Positions 52,984 to 61,142 of a stretch of 64,000 nucleotides of DNA are shown piece after piece. Source of the DNA: Streptomyces sp. NBC_01216. Its GTDB lineage: Bacteria; Actinomycetota; Actinomycetes; Streptomycetales; Streptomycetaceae. Below the pieces are notes generated by a model that did not search any database, was not told the DNA's origin, and saw nothing but the letters and a program-made list of their open reading frames with translations. Numbering within the stretch: position 1 is the stretch's first letter; each line of letters starts with the position of its first letter. The position numbers and the translations under genes are program-made. The DNA is taken from NCBI RefSeq assembly GCF_035994945.1, contig NZ_CP108677.1, forward strand, positions 6,696,001 to 6,760,000, read 5' to 3'.

Positions 52984-54402
52984 TCACAGCACCGGCCGGG
53001 GGCCCGGCGGGAACCCGGCCTCCGTCGGCGCTTCCGCGCCGAGGGTGCCCGGGGAACTGCCGCCCTGCCGCGTGCCGCCGCCCGAGGCGGACCCGCCCGT
53101 CGTGCCGTCCGTGACGGTTCCCTCGGTCCCCGGCAGCGACTGCGGCGCGGGCGACGCGGGGGAATCCGAGTCCGGTGGCGGCTGCGGCGGTTCCGGTGAG
53201 ACCGGCGAGGCGGGTGAGACGGGAGAGCGCGGAGTGCTGGGCGAGGAGGTGGATTTCGACGGGCAGGGGGTCGGGGTGACCGTGCCCCGGGGCTTCGGGG
53301 TCTCCGTGCCGGTGATCGTCACGCACGGCACCGGAGAGGACGGGGAGGTCGAACCGGAGTCCGACACGGAGGGCGACGGCGGTGCCGTCGGGGGAGTGGT
53401 GTGCTTGTCCTTGCCGCCCGTGTCACCCGGCTCGCGGGTGAACCAGTCGCCGTCGGAGGGGTCGAACACGACGAACACGTTCACCACCGTCACCGACGGT
53501 GCCACCACGACGACCTGCGCGGGCTGGTATCCGGGCCAGGCCGCTCCGGTGGTCTTCGGCGACTTCTGGGCGACGGGCGGGGTCAGCGGGTTCCCGCAGG
53601 CGCAGCGGACCCGGGGCACCCCGCGGTCGTCGACGAGCACCGCCGTACCGGCCTGGAGCACGGACTGGTACGCGGTGGCGGTGCCGTCCCGGAAGCCGTG
53701 GTTCGTCACCCGGGTGTCGACCCGGAGCTGGAGCGGCGTCAAGGAACGCAGATATCCCGGCACCTCGTTCGCGGAGATGCCGAGGACCGAGGCGAAGGAC
53801 GCGTTCTGCGCGGGCGCGGCGGTCAGGAAGCGCACCTGCTGTTCCACGTCACAGCTCGCGGCGTTCCTGGTACCGCCGTACAGTCCCGGCGCCGCACCGG
53901 AGACGCTGCGCGTCGCGTTGGCGTCCGCCGACCCGGTGGGGCTGGGCAGCGTGGCCGCCGAGGGGGAGGCGTCGGGCGCGCGGGCCGTCGAGGGGGTGAA
54001 CGGGTCGGGGCCGGTGGCGGAGGCGTTCTGGAGGAACACCTCGCCGCCGCCGGAGGCACTGCCGCCGCCCCCGTTGCCGTCCGGACGGGTCAGTACGACG
54101 ACCAAGGCGACGGCGGCGACCAGCGCGGCCGCGATCGAGGCGACCTTCGGGACGGAGCGCCACCAGGGCCGCCCGCCTCCTCCGTCCCCGGAACCACCCG
54201 CGCCCGCACCGGGGCCACTCGCCCCGCCGGACGAGCCGTCCCCGCCGCCGGGCCCTCCTCCCCCGCCGGACCCGCCGCCCGGCCGGTCCGGCGGGGGAGG
54301 AGGGCCGGCCGAGCCCGGCGACGTGCTCGGGCCCGAGAGGGGGCCGGAGGGAGGGCCTGCGGGGGGAACCGAGGGGCGGCCGGACGGCGGGTGGGAAGTC
54401 AC
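52984..54402 (-). CDS. Proline-rich single-pass membrane protein (DUF6777-like)
   Basis: A ~472-residue protein. A ~80-residue Pro/Gly/Ser cytosolic lead is followed by one membrane helix (VASIAAALVAAVALVVVLT, residues ~84-102). An extracellular domain follows (~110-330) with single cysteines in ASCDVEQQV and RCACGNPL, then a long Ser/Pro/Thr-rich tail. I recall this type as DUF6777 in Streptomyces, usually beside FHA/kinase genes; function unknown. GTG 54402 is the start, after GAAAGGG. It is divergent from the streptophobe-like gene. Confidence 0.75.
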   Translation of the reverse strand: MTSHPPSGRPSVPPAGPPSGPLSGPSTSPGSAGPPPPPDRPGGGSGGGGGPGGGDGSSGGASGPGAGAGGSGDGGGGRPWWRSVPKVASIAAALVAAVALVVVLTRPDGNGGGGSASGGGEVFLQNASATGPDPFTPSTARAPDASPSAATLPSPTGSADANATRSVSGAAPGLYGGTRNAASCDVEQQVRFLTAAPAQNASFASVLGISANEVPGYLRSLTPLQLRVDTRVTNHGFRDGTATAYQSVLQAGTAVLVDDRGVPRVRCACGNPLTPPVAQKSPKTTGAAWPGYQPAQVVVVAPSVTVVNVFVVFDPSDGDWFTREPGDTGGKDKHTTPPTAPPSPSVSDSGSTSPSSPVPCVTITGTETPKPRGTVTPTPCPSKSTSSPSTPRSPVSPASPVSPEPPQPPPDSDSPASPAPQSLPGTEGTVTDGTTGGSASGGGTRQGGSSPGTLGAEAPTEAGFPPGPRPVL

Positions 54403-54496
54403 GTTTTTTCCCTTTCTTCCGTACCCGGCCCATTGTGTGCGCGGGACGGGTGCCGCCCGCAAGCGGACCGCGGCCGTCGGCATTAGCGTGAGCCGG

Positions 54497-55825
54497 GTGA
54501 ACCGTCAGGTCCCCACCCCGCCCCGCCCGCCGGGCGGCGCGCACCTGGCCCGCCCGGCGGCCCAGGTGCTGGCCGCGGTCCTCGCGGGCTTCCTCGCCAT
54601 GGCCGTCGTCGCCGCGCTCGGTCTGTGGGCCGCCGGAGCCGCCGATCTGCCCGGCGGCTTCGTCAACGTGGTCGCCGCCGTCGTCGTCATGGCGGTCGGC
54701 GGCCAGGTCGAACTCTCCGGGGACGCCGGCGCGCTCGCCGGCACCGACGTGGAGATCACCGCGATGCCGCTCACCGTCACCCTGGTGGGCGCACTCGTCA
54801 CGGGATACTGCTTCCTGCGCCCCCTGCGGCACCACGCCGTCGCCCGCCCCGGCGAACTCCTCGGCCGTGCCGCCGCCGTGGTGGTGCTCTGGCTGGCCGC
54901 GCTCGCCGGACTGTCCGCCCTGGCCGGTCACGACTTCCCCCTCACCTTCTCCGGCGGTGACCGGATCGAGGGGCTGCCCGACATCTTCGGCCTTCTTCTC
55001 GACGCGGCGAACCCGACCGTGGGCTTCCGTACCGCACTCGGCCCGACCCTCCTCTTCGGCCTCCTGTGGATCCTCGGCGTCCTGCTCATCGCGCTGCTGG
55101 TCTCCCGCCGGACGCCTCTGCCACCGCGGTTCCTGCGGTACCGGGAACCGGTGCGCCCGGCGGCCTCGGCCATGCTGCTGCTGGTCCTCGGCTACGTCGT
55201 CATCGGCCTCGGTACCGGCGTGGTCGTCGCGGCCACCCAGGGGCACGCGGCGGAGACCCTCGCCGTGTTGCTGCTCGGGCTGCCCAACGTCGTCTGGCTC
55301 GCCCTCGGCGTCGGCATCGGGGGCGCCTGGGACGGCCGGGTGGACGGCCCGTTCGGACTGCCCATGCCCCCGATCCTCGACGCTGTGCTGCGAGGCCCGG
55401 ACACCTCCGAACTGTCCACCGTGGACCTCTCCTCGCTCACCTCGTACGACGCCCGGGCCTGGTGGCTCCTCCCCGTCGCCGCGGTGCTCGTCCTCGTCGC
55501 GGCCTTCGTCGCGGCCGTACGTTCCCCGGCACGCTTCCGGCCCTGGCAGCACGCCGTGCACTTCGCGATCGCCTTCGCCCTCACCATGCTGGTCGTCACG
55601 CCGATCACGCTCGTGGAGGCGAAGGTCGGCCTCTCCGTCCTCGGGATCGGGGACCTCGGCGGCCTCGGAGGTGAGGTCGTACTCCGCCCGCGGGTGTGGC
55701 GCACCGCCGGTCTGGCCCTGCTCTGGGGCGCTGTCGCCGGATTCCTCGGCGGCCTGCTCGCCACCGGCGTCGACCGCCACGGCGAGGTCGGGGCGGGGCC
55801 CCCTCCGCCCGGCCGGCGACGCTGA
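54497..55825 (+). CDS. Streptophobe-like polytopic membrane protein
   Basis: A ~442-residue integral membrane protein with about eight to ten helices and almost no soluble domain. Its start (RPAAQVLAAVLAGFLAMAVV) and repeated Ala/Leu/Val helices fit the streptophobe family, found in Streptomyces without known function. GTG 54497 or GTG 54488 are possible starts. It sits between the proline-rich protein (divergent) and the kinase (convergent), and so is probably part of the same functional neighbourhood. Confidence 0.75.
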   Translation: MNRQVPTPPRPPGGAHLARPAAQVLAAVLAGFLAMAVVAALGLWAAGAADLPGGFVNVVAAVVVMAVGGQVELSGDAGALAGTDVEITAMPLTVTLVGALVTGYCFLRPLRHHAVARPGELLGRAAAVVVLWLAALAGLSALAGHDFPLTFSGGDRIEGLPDIFGLLLDAANPTVGFRTALGPTLLFGLLWILGVLLIALLVSRRTPLPPRFLRYREPVRPAASAMLLLVLGYVVIGLGTGVVVAATQGHAAETLAVLLLGLPNVVWLALGVGIGGAWDGRVDGPFGLPMPPILDAVLRGPDTSELSTVDLSSLTSYDARAWWLLPVAAVLVLVAAFVAAVRSPARFRPWQHAVHFAIAFALTMLVVTPITLVEAKVGLSVLGIGDLGGLGGEVVLRPRVWRTAGLALLWGAVAGFLGGLLATGVDRHGEVGAGPPPPGRRR

Positions 55826-55851
55826 GCGCGCCGCCTGCCGGTCCGGCTCAG
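55822..55851. terminator. Short hairpin between convergent genes
   Basis: CTGAGC (55822-55827) pairs with GCTCAG (55846-55851), overlapping the ends of both the streptophobe-like and kinase genes; a weak bidirectional terminator candidate. Confidence 0.45.
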
Positions 55852-56837
55852 GGCACCTGCCGGAACACCGGCAGGGCCCACCGCGGCGGCGCCGGCGGCG
55901 GACCCGGCGGCCGGGGCCCGGCGCCCTCCGGCGGCACCGGACCCGGGGCGGCCCCCTCCAGTGCGGCCCGCAGATCGGCCACGAACTCCAGGCACGTGTC
56001 GTAACGCTCCTCCGGCGCCTTCGCCAGTGCCTTCGCGAGCACCGCGTCGGCCGCCTCGGGCAGCCCTGGGCACTCCGCCGACAGCCGGGGCGCGGGATCG
56101 TACTGATGGGCCCAGAGCAGCGCCATGTCGTCGTCGCGGCGGAACGGCGGCACACCGGTCAACGTCTCGAACACCACGCACCCGAAGCCGTAGACGTCGC
56201 ACCGGCCGTCCACCGGCTTCCCCGAGATCTGTTCCGGGGCGACGTAGTCCAGGGTGCCCACGAACTGACCCACCGTCGTCAGGCCCGTCAGCGACAGCGA
56301 CTTCTTCGTGAGACCGAAGTCCGTGAGGTACACGTGCTCCGGATGGTCGCGGTCCGTACCCTCCGCGACCAGGATGTTGCCCGGTTTGACGTCCCGGTGC
56401 ACGAGGTCGTGCGCGTGCGCCGCGTCCAGCGCCGAGGCGACCTGGACGGCGATCCGGCCGGCCTTCGCCGCCGGCAGCCGCCCCTCCCGGTCCAGCAGCG
56501 CGCGCAGGTCCTGCCCGGCGACGTACCGCATCGCGATGTACAGCACGCCCTCCGTCTCCCCCGCCTCGAACACGGGCACGATGTGCGGATGGTCGATCGC
56601 CGCGGCCACCCGTGACTCGTGCGCGAAGCGTTTGCGGAAGGTGTCGTTGCGGGCCAGTTCGGGGGCCAGCAGCTTCAGTGCGACCGTGCGGTCCAGCCGC
56701 AGGTCGTGGGCGCGGTACACGACGGCCATCCCGCCGCGTCCGATCTCGGCCTCCACGACGTAGCCCGCGATCTGCTTGCCGACGAGCCCCGAGGGCCGGC
56801 CGGCCGGGAGGTCCGCGCCCCGGGTGGCCCCGGCCAT
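55848..56837 (-). CDS. Soluble serine/threonine protein kinase (Pkn type)
   Basis: A 329-residue Hanks-type kinase. The glycine loop IGRGGMAVVYRAHD, catalytic Lys near 52, HRDVKPGN near 147, DFG near 173 and an activation loop rich in Ser/Thr (KKSLSLTGLTTVGQFVGT) are all present. Unlike PknB it has no membrane helix or PASTA domain; the chain ends in a Pro-rich tail. It is third in the leftward operon after the FHA-ABC exporter and SH3-like genes, with a one-base overlap upstream (TGATG), so these proteins are likely substrates. Confidence 0.93.
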   Translation of the reverse strand: MAGATRGADLPAGRPSGLVGKQIAGYVVEAEIGRGGMAVVYRAHDLRLDRTVALKLLAPELARNDTFRKRFAHESRVAAAIDHPHIVPVFEAGETEGVLYIAMRYVAGQDLRALLDREGRLPAAKAGRIAVQVASALDAAHAHDLVHRDVKPGNILVAEGTDRDHPEHVYLTDFGLTKKSLSLTGLTTVGQFVGTLDYVAPEQISGKPVDGRCDVYGFGCVVFETLTGVPPFRRDDDMALLWAHQYDPAPRLSAECPGLPEAADAVLAKALAKAPEERYDTCLEFVADLRAALEGAAPGPVPPEGAGPRPPGPPPAPPRWALPVFRQVP

Positions 56838-57523
56838 CAGTCCTCACCCGTCGGGTGCGGACCGTTCACGACCTGGGTGGGCGGCGGCCCGGCGGGCGCG
56901 GCCGGTGGCCCCCCGGCCTCATCGAGCCCCTCCACGATCCGCGTCGGTTCGTGGCCCGGGACTTCCCTCCTGTCCGTACCGTCTGTCTCATTCGCCCTGT
57001 CCGTCTTGTCCGGCGCGGCCGAGACCGCGTACGTACCGAGCACCGTCCCGTCGCAGAACACCCAGCGTTCGTGCTCGGCGTCGTACAGCCACAGAGCCTC
57101 GCCGTCGACGACCATCCCCACCCGCAGCCCCCGGGTACGCCGGTGGAAGGCGTCGGCGTCGGCGCGTCCGGCCGCCAGCTCCTCCGCCGCGCGACGGTAA
57201 CGGCCCAGCGACTCCTCGGCGCGCGCGATCAGCTGCCGCGGATCGGCCGTCCGGGCGAGCGGCTTGCGGGCCGCGGGCGGGTCCACCGGGACGGAGACGA
57301 GGAGTCGGGCGTCGACCCAGGCCGACCAGCCGTTGGAGCACAGGACCCGTCCCCAGTCGCCGACCCGCTCCATCAGTTCCACCGGCAGGAACGCGTCGAG
57401 CGGCTCGGCCGGAAGGCCCGGGTCGGGAGCCTCCCATGTCGACAGACCGTCCCGGGGCACGACGTGCGTCGGCCGGAACTCGGGCATCTCGTCCGGGACG
57501 GGGGGAGTGACGGGGATGGCCAT
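56837..57523 (-). CDS. SH3-like adaptor with candidate phospho-threonine tail
   Basis: A 228-residue protein of unknown family. The N-terminal half has an SH3-like strand pattern (MERVGDWGRVLCSNGWSAWV). A helical middle (IARAEESLGRYRRAAEEL) leads to a small beta region (GMVVDGEALWLYDAEHERWV), then an acidic tail. The tail holds threonines with V, V and D at position +3 (PTRIV near 194, PTQVV near 216, PTGED near 225), contexts FHA domains favour. Encoded between an FHA-ABC exporter and a kinase, it looks like a link between them. AGGAGG precedes ATG 57523. Confidence 0.75.
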   Translation of the reverse strand: MAIPVTPPVPDEMPEFRPTHVVPRDGLSTWEAPDPGLPAEPLDAFLPVELMERVGDWGRVLCSNGWSAWVDARLLVSVPVDPPAARKPLARTADPRQLIARAEESLGRYRRAAEELAAGRADADAFHRRTRGLRVGMVVDGEALWLYDAEHERWVFCDGTVLGTYAVSAAPDKTDRANETDGTDRREVPGHEPTRIVEGLDEAGGPPAAPAGPPPTQVVNGPHPTGED

Positions 57524-57584
57524 GGGCCTCCTGTCTTCGCTGCGCGCGGCACGTCGGACGACGCCGGACGGGCGGGGAGCCGGG

Positions 57585-60011
57585 CTACTTCCGCATGATC
57601 GCGGGCTCGTGGCGCCGCAACAGCCGGGCGACCGCATAGCCCAGCACCAGGCAGAGCACGACCAGCATCCCCATGTCGAACAACCAGGCCTCCAGCGTGT
57701 GGTGCATCAGCGGATCCGCGGTCTTGTCGCTCGGCGCGACAGCGCCGATGTCGATCGTCGCGCCCATCGCGGCGAACGCCCACCGCGACGGCACGAGCCA
57801 GGCCAGCTGCTCCAGGACCGGCGCGCCGCGCACGGTCAGCAGCGCCCCGCAGAACACCACCTGCACGATGGCGAGGAGGACCAGCAGCGGCATGGTCACC
57901 TCCTCCTTGCGCACCAGGGCGGAGACGAACAAGCCCAGCATCATCGCCGTGAAGGCGAGCAGGGCGACGGCGAGCGTGAGTTCCACCAGCGGCGGGAAGA
58001 GCACACCCTTGCCGCCCGGCACGTTGAGCGGTACCCCGATGAGCGCGACCAGGGTCAGCACCACCGCCTGCACCACGGTGATCGTGCCGAGCACGACGAT
58101 CTTCGACATCAGGTAGGCGGAACGCGAGAGCCCGACGGCTCTCTCCCGTCGGTAGATCGTCCGTTCCTTGACCAGCTCGCGCACCGCGTTTGCGGCTCCC
58201 GTCAGCACCCCGCCCACACACAGGATGAGCAGGACGTTCAGCGTCGACTCGGGGTTCAGACTGCCCTCGGAGAGCGCCCGCGCCATCGCCCCCATCACGA
58301 ACGGCAACGCGACCATGATGACCAGGAACGTCCGGTCGGCGGCCAGGGCGGTGGTGTAGCGCCGGACGAGGGTGCGCAGCTGGGAACCCCAGCTCTGCGC
58401 CTTCGGCGGCGGTCCGGGCTCCGGGGCCGACACCGGTCCGGCGGCGGCCGGTCCGGGCCGCCGCATGGCGTCGGCGATGTACTGCCGGTGGAACCGGGAG
58501 GCACGGTACTGCCCCGCCCAGTCCCGGTCCCGGTCGTTCTCGAACGCCTCGAACGCCTCCGGCCACTGGCCGAACCGGAAGAAGCCCAGGGTGTCGTCGG
58601 GCGGACCGTAGTACGCGATCCGTCCGCCCGGCGCGAGCACCAGGAGACGGTCGCAGACGTCCAGGCTGAGCACGCTGTGCGTGACCACGATGACGGTACG
58701 GCCGTCGTCGGCGAGTCCCCGCAGCATGTGCATCACCGAACGGTCCATCCCGGGGTCGAGTCCGGAGGTCGGTTCGTCGAGAAAGAGCAACGACGGTTTG
58801 GTGAGCAGTTCCAGGGCCACGCTGACCCGCTTGCGCTGCCCGCCGGACAGGCTGTGGATGGGTTGGTCGACCCGCTCGCCCAGACCCAGTTCGCGGATCA
58901 CCTCGTCGACCCGCGCCCGGCGCTCGGACGCCTCGGTGTCCTCGGGGAAACGGAGTTCGGCCGCGTAGCCGAGCGCCCGCCGCACGGTCAGCTGGAGGTG
59001 CAGGATGTCGTCCTGCGGGACGAGCCCGATGCGCTGGCGCAGCTCCGCGTAGTCGCGGTAGAGGTCCCGGCCGTCGTACAGCACCGAGCCCCGCTCCGCC
59101 GGCCGTTGTCCGGTGAGCGCGCCGAGCAGGGTCGACTTGCCGGCACCGGACGGGCCGACCACGGCGAGCAGGCACTTCTGCCCTACGGGGAAGGACACGT
59201 CCTCCAGCAGCGTCTTCCTCCCGTGGTCCACGGTCACGGCGAGATCCTGCACGTCCAGTGACACCTCTCCGGTGTCGGTGAACTCGACGAGATTGTCGCC
59301 CAGCAGGCAGAAGGCCGCGTGCCCGATGCCGACGATGTCGTCCGCCGTGACCCGGGATCGCTCGACGCGACGGCCGTTGAGATAGGTGCCGTTGTGACTG
59401 CCGAGGTCGTGGATCCAGTACGTCCCGTCGGGGTGGGCCAGGAGTTCGGCGTGGCGTCGCGAGACCACCAGATCGTCGACGACCAGGTCGTTGTCGGGGG
59501 CGCGCCCGATGCGCACGGTCCTGGTGGGCAGCGGCCGCACGGACGTCGGCTGCCGGAAGGTGCCGGTCGCCGCCGGATGCGCGACGGACGAGGGGCGGGG
59601 CGGTGTGCGGGGCGGGGCGGGGGCGGGCGGACGCGGCTCCGGATTCGGCGGCGGTACGGGCGTCGGTGGCTCCGGCTCACGCGGAGGCGCCGTGCGGGAG
59701 AGGACGGCGAGCGGTCCGTCCCAGGGGTGCCCGAAGCGGATGACCGAGCCCGGTCCCACCTCCTGGTCCGCCTGGACGCGATGACTGTCCGCGTAGGTGC
59801 CGTTCGTGCTGTGCTCGTCCTCCAGTGCCCAGTGGTCGCCCTCGACGTGCAGCACCGCGTGGTGCCACGACGTCCGGGCGTCGGCGAGCACGATGTCACT
59901 GGTGGGGTCGCGCCCGATGCGATAGACGCGGCCCGGACTCATCAGGGTCGCGTCCCCGTCGATCTCGAGGACCAGTTCGGGCGCGGCGGGCGCGCCGGGC
60001 CGCTCTCCCAT
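57585..60011 (-). CDS. ABC exporter with two FHA domains (Rv1747-like)
   Basis: An 808-residue fused exporter. The first FHA domain spans residues ~20-100 (RIGRDPTSDIVLAD, STNGTYAD), then a Pro-rich linker, and the second FHA spans ~165-250 (RIGRAPDNDLVVDD, SHNGTYLNG). The ATPase has Walker A GPSGAGKST near 287 and signature LSGGQRKRVSV near 389. The C-terminal ABC-2 membrane domain has about six helices. This is the architecture of Mycobacterium tuberculosis Rv1747, which is phosphorylated by PknF and exports cell-envelope material. It heads the operon with the SH3-like protein and kinase. Confidence 0.93.
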   Translation of the reverse strand: MGERPGAPAAPELVLEIDGDATLMSPGRVYRIGRDPTSDIVLADARTSWHHAVLHVEGDHWALEDEHSTNGTYADSHRVQADQEVGPGSVIRFGHPWDGPLAVLSRTAPPREPEPPTPVPPPNPEPRPPAPAPPRTPPRPSSVAHPAATGTFRQPTSVRPLPTRTVRIGRAPDNDLVVDDLVVSRRHAELLAHPDGTYWIHDLGSHNGTYLNGRRVERSRVTADDIVGIGHAAFCLLGDNLVEFTDTGEVSLDVQDLAVTVDHGRKTLLEDVSFPVGQKCLLAVVGPSGAGKSTLLGALTGQRPAERGSVLYDGRDLYRDYAELRQRIGLVPQDDILHLQLTVRRALGYAAELRFPEDTEASERRARVDEVIRELGLGERVDQPIHSLSGGQRKRVSVALELLTKPSLLFLDEPTSGLDPGMDRSVMHMLRGLADDGRTVIVVTHSVLSLDVCDRLLVLAPGGRIAYYGPPDDTLGFFRFGQWPEAFEAFENDRDRDWAGQYRASRFHRQYIADAMRRPGPAAAGPVSAPEPGPPPKAQSWGSQLRTLVRRYTTALAADRTFLVIMVALPFVMGAMARALSEGSLNPESTLNVLLILCVGGVLTGAANAVRELVKERTIYRRERAVGLSRSAYLMSKIVVLGTITVVQAVVLTLVALIGVPLNVPGGKGVLFPPLVELTLAVALLAFTAMMLGLFVSALVRKEEVTMPLLVLLAIVQVVFCGALLTVRGAPVLEQLAWLVPSRWAFAAMGATIDIGAVAPSDKTADPLMHHTLEAWLFDMGMLVVLCLVLGYAVARLLRRHEPAIMRK

Positions 60012-60099
60012 GCGTGAATTTTATCTTCCGGTGCCCATCCGTGCCTGCGAGAGCCGCGGGTATCGTGAGGCGCCCGGAACCGGACCAAGGAGCCCACCC

Positions 60100-60828
60100 G
60101 TGCCGAGAGGTGTCACCAAGGGCCGGCCCCGCACCCGGGCGGCCTTGCTCAAGGCGGCTCTGGAGACCTTCGCCGAGCACGGTTTCCACGCCGCCACCAT
60201 CGAGCAGGTCTGCGAACGGGCCGGCTACACCAGGGGTGCCTACTACTCGAACTTCGCGGGCAAGGAAGAGCTCTTCCTCGCCCTCTTCGACGAGCACAGC
60301 GAGCGCACCGTGGTCCGCCTCGCCGAAGCGATCGACGGGCTGCCGGCCGAGGAGTACACCCTCGGCCGGCTCGCGGAACTGGCCTCCCGCGTCGAGCCGG
60401 ACGAACGGGACTGGTACCTCGTCACCACCGAGTTCACCCTGCACGCCATCCGCGACCCGCAGGCGGCCTGGGTCCTCGCCCGCCACGACGCCCGGCTGCG
60501 CGCCGAGATAGCCCGCGGCCTGACGGCCGTGTTGCGCCGGGCGGGGCGTGAGCTGACCGTGGACGCGGACCGGTTCGCGCGGCTGATGATCGCCCTGCGG
60601 GAGGGCGGCCTGGCGCAGAGCTACGTCGAACCGGAGGAACTCCCCCCGGGCGCGCTCGAGCGGGATTTCCTGGCCGGACTGGTCGGGGCGTTCACCCGCC
60701 CCGCCGAAGGGCCCTCGCCGGCCGGAGCGGGTGAGGCGGCCCGGCCGGGGGAGACGTCCGGCGCGGGCGGGCCGGGGGTGCCGCGGGCGGACCAGTCGAG
60801 GAGACCGGGGTCGGAGACCGCGATCTGA
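60100..60828 (+). CDS. TetR-family transcriptional regulator
   Basis: A ~242-residue regulator. The N-terminal TetR helix-turn-helix reads LKAALETFAEHGFHAATIEQ VCERAG, then YTRGAYYSNFAGKEELF. The helical ligand domain runs to about residue 205. The remaining ~38 residues (Pro/Gly/Ala-rich) are low-complexity and overlap an antisense coding-like fragment, so the native stop may have been lost. GTG 60100 follows AAGGAG by 8 bases. It is divergent from the FHA-ABC exporter and may repress it. Confidence 0.88.
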   Translation: MPRGVTKGRPRTRAALLKAALETFAEHGFHAATIEQVCERAGYTRGAYYSNFAGKEELFLALFDEHSERTVVRLAEAIDGLPAEEYTLGRLAELASRVEPDERDWYLVTTEFTLHAIRDPQAAWVLARHDARLRAEIARGLTAVLRRAGRELTVDADRFARLMIALREGGLAQSYVEPEELPPGALERDFLAGLVGAFTRPAEGPSPAGAGEAARPGETSGAGGPGVPRADQSRRPGSETAI

Positions 60829-60960
60829 CCGCGGAGCGGACGGGCCTGGAACCATCCGGCCAGGTGGGTACCGACCTGACCGCGGGTGATCAGCGACGTC
60901 TCGCGGTCGATGAGCCGCGGTATGCCGACGGCCAGCCGGTCCGTGGCGGACCGGGGCTCG
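60775..60960 (-). pseudogene. Antisense gene fragment of unknown family
   Basis: The minus strand reads TDRLAVGIPRLIDRETSLIT, RGQVGTHLAGWFQARPLRGQ, then IAVSDPGLLDW, with nearly every third codon position G or C and natural composition, unlike the shadow frames around it. No start codon precedes it and no stop follows at a sensible place. It overlaps the tail of the TetR gene. I read it as a leftover of a deleted gene; I do not recognise the family. The rest of the 314-base gap before the dehydrogenase is featureless. Confidence 0.45.
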
Positions 60961-61142
60961 GGGACGGCGGGTCGCGCGGCGGGGCAGGGCGCGGGAAGGA
61001 GGCGGGGGAGGCGCCCGGCTCCACGCCGCCCGGCGCGCACGGCCGTCCGGGTGCTCCCGTCACCCGCGCGCCTCCTCCGATTGCGTGTGCGCCCGGGGCG
61101 CGGGAGGGTTCCGTTGGAGTGGACGTCAGGAGGAGACGAGAC

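Noticed and set aside
52202..54496. Long plus-strand open frame running into the streptophobe-like gene
   Set aside because: The first 765 codons are antisense to the FBP and proline-rich genes and have no natural protein character. The true start is near 54497.
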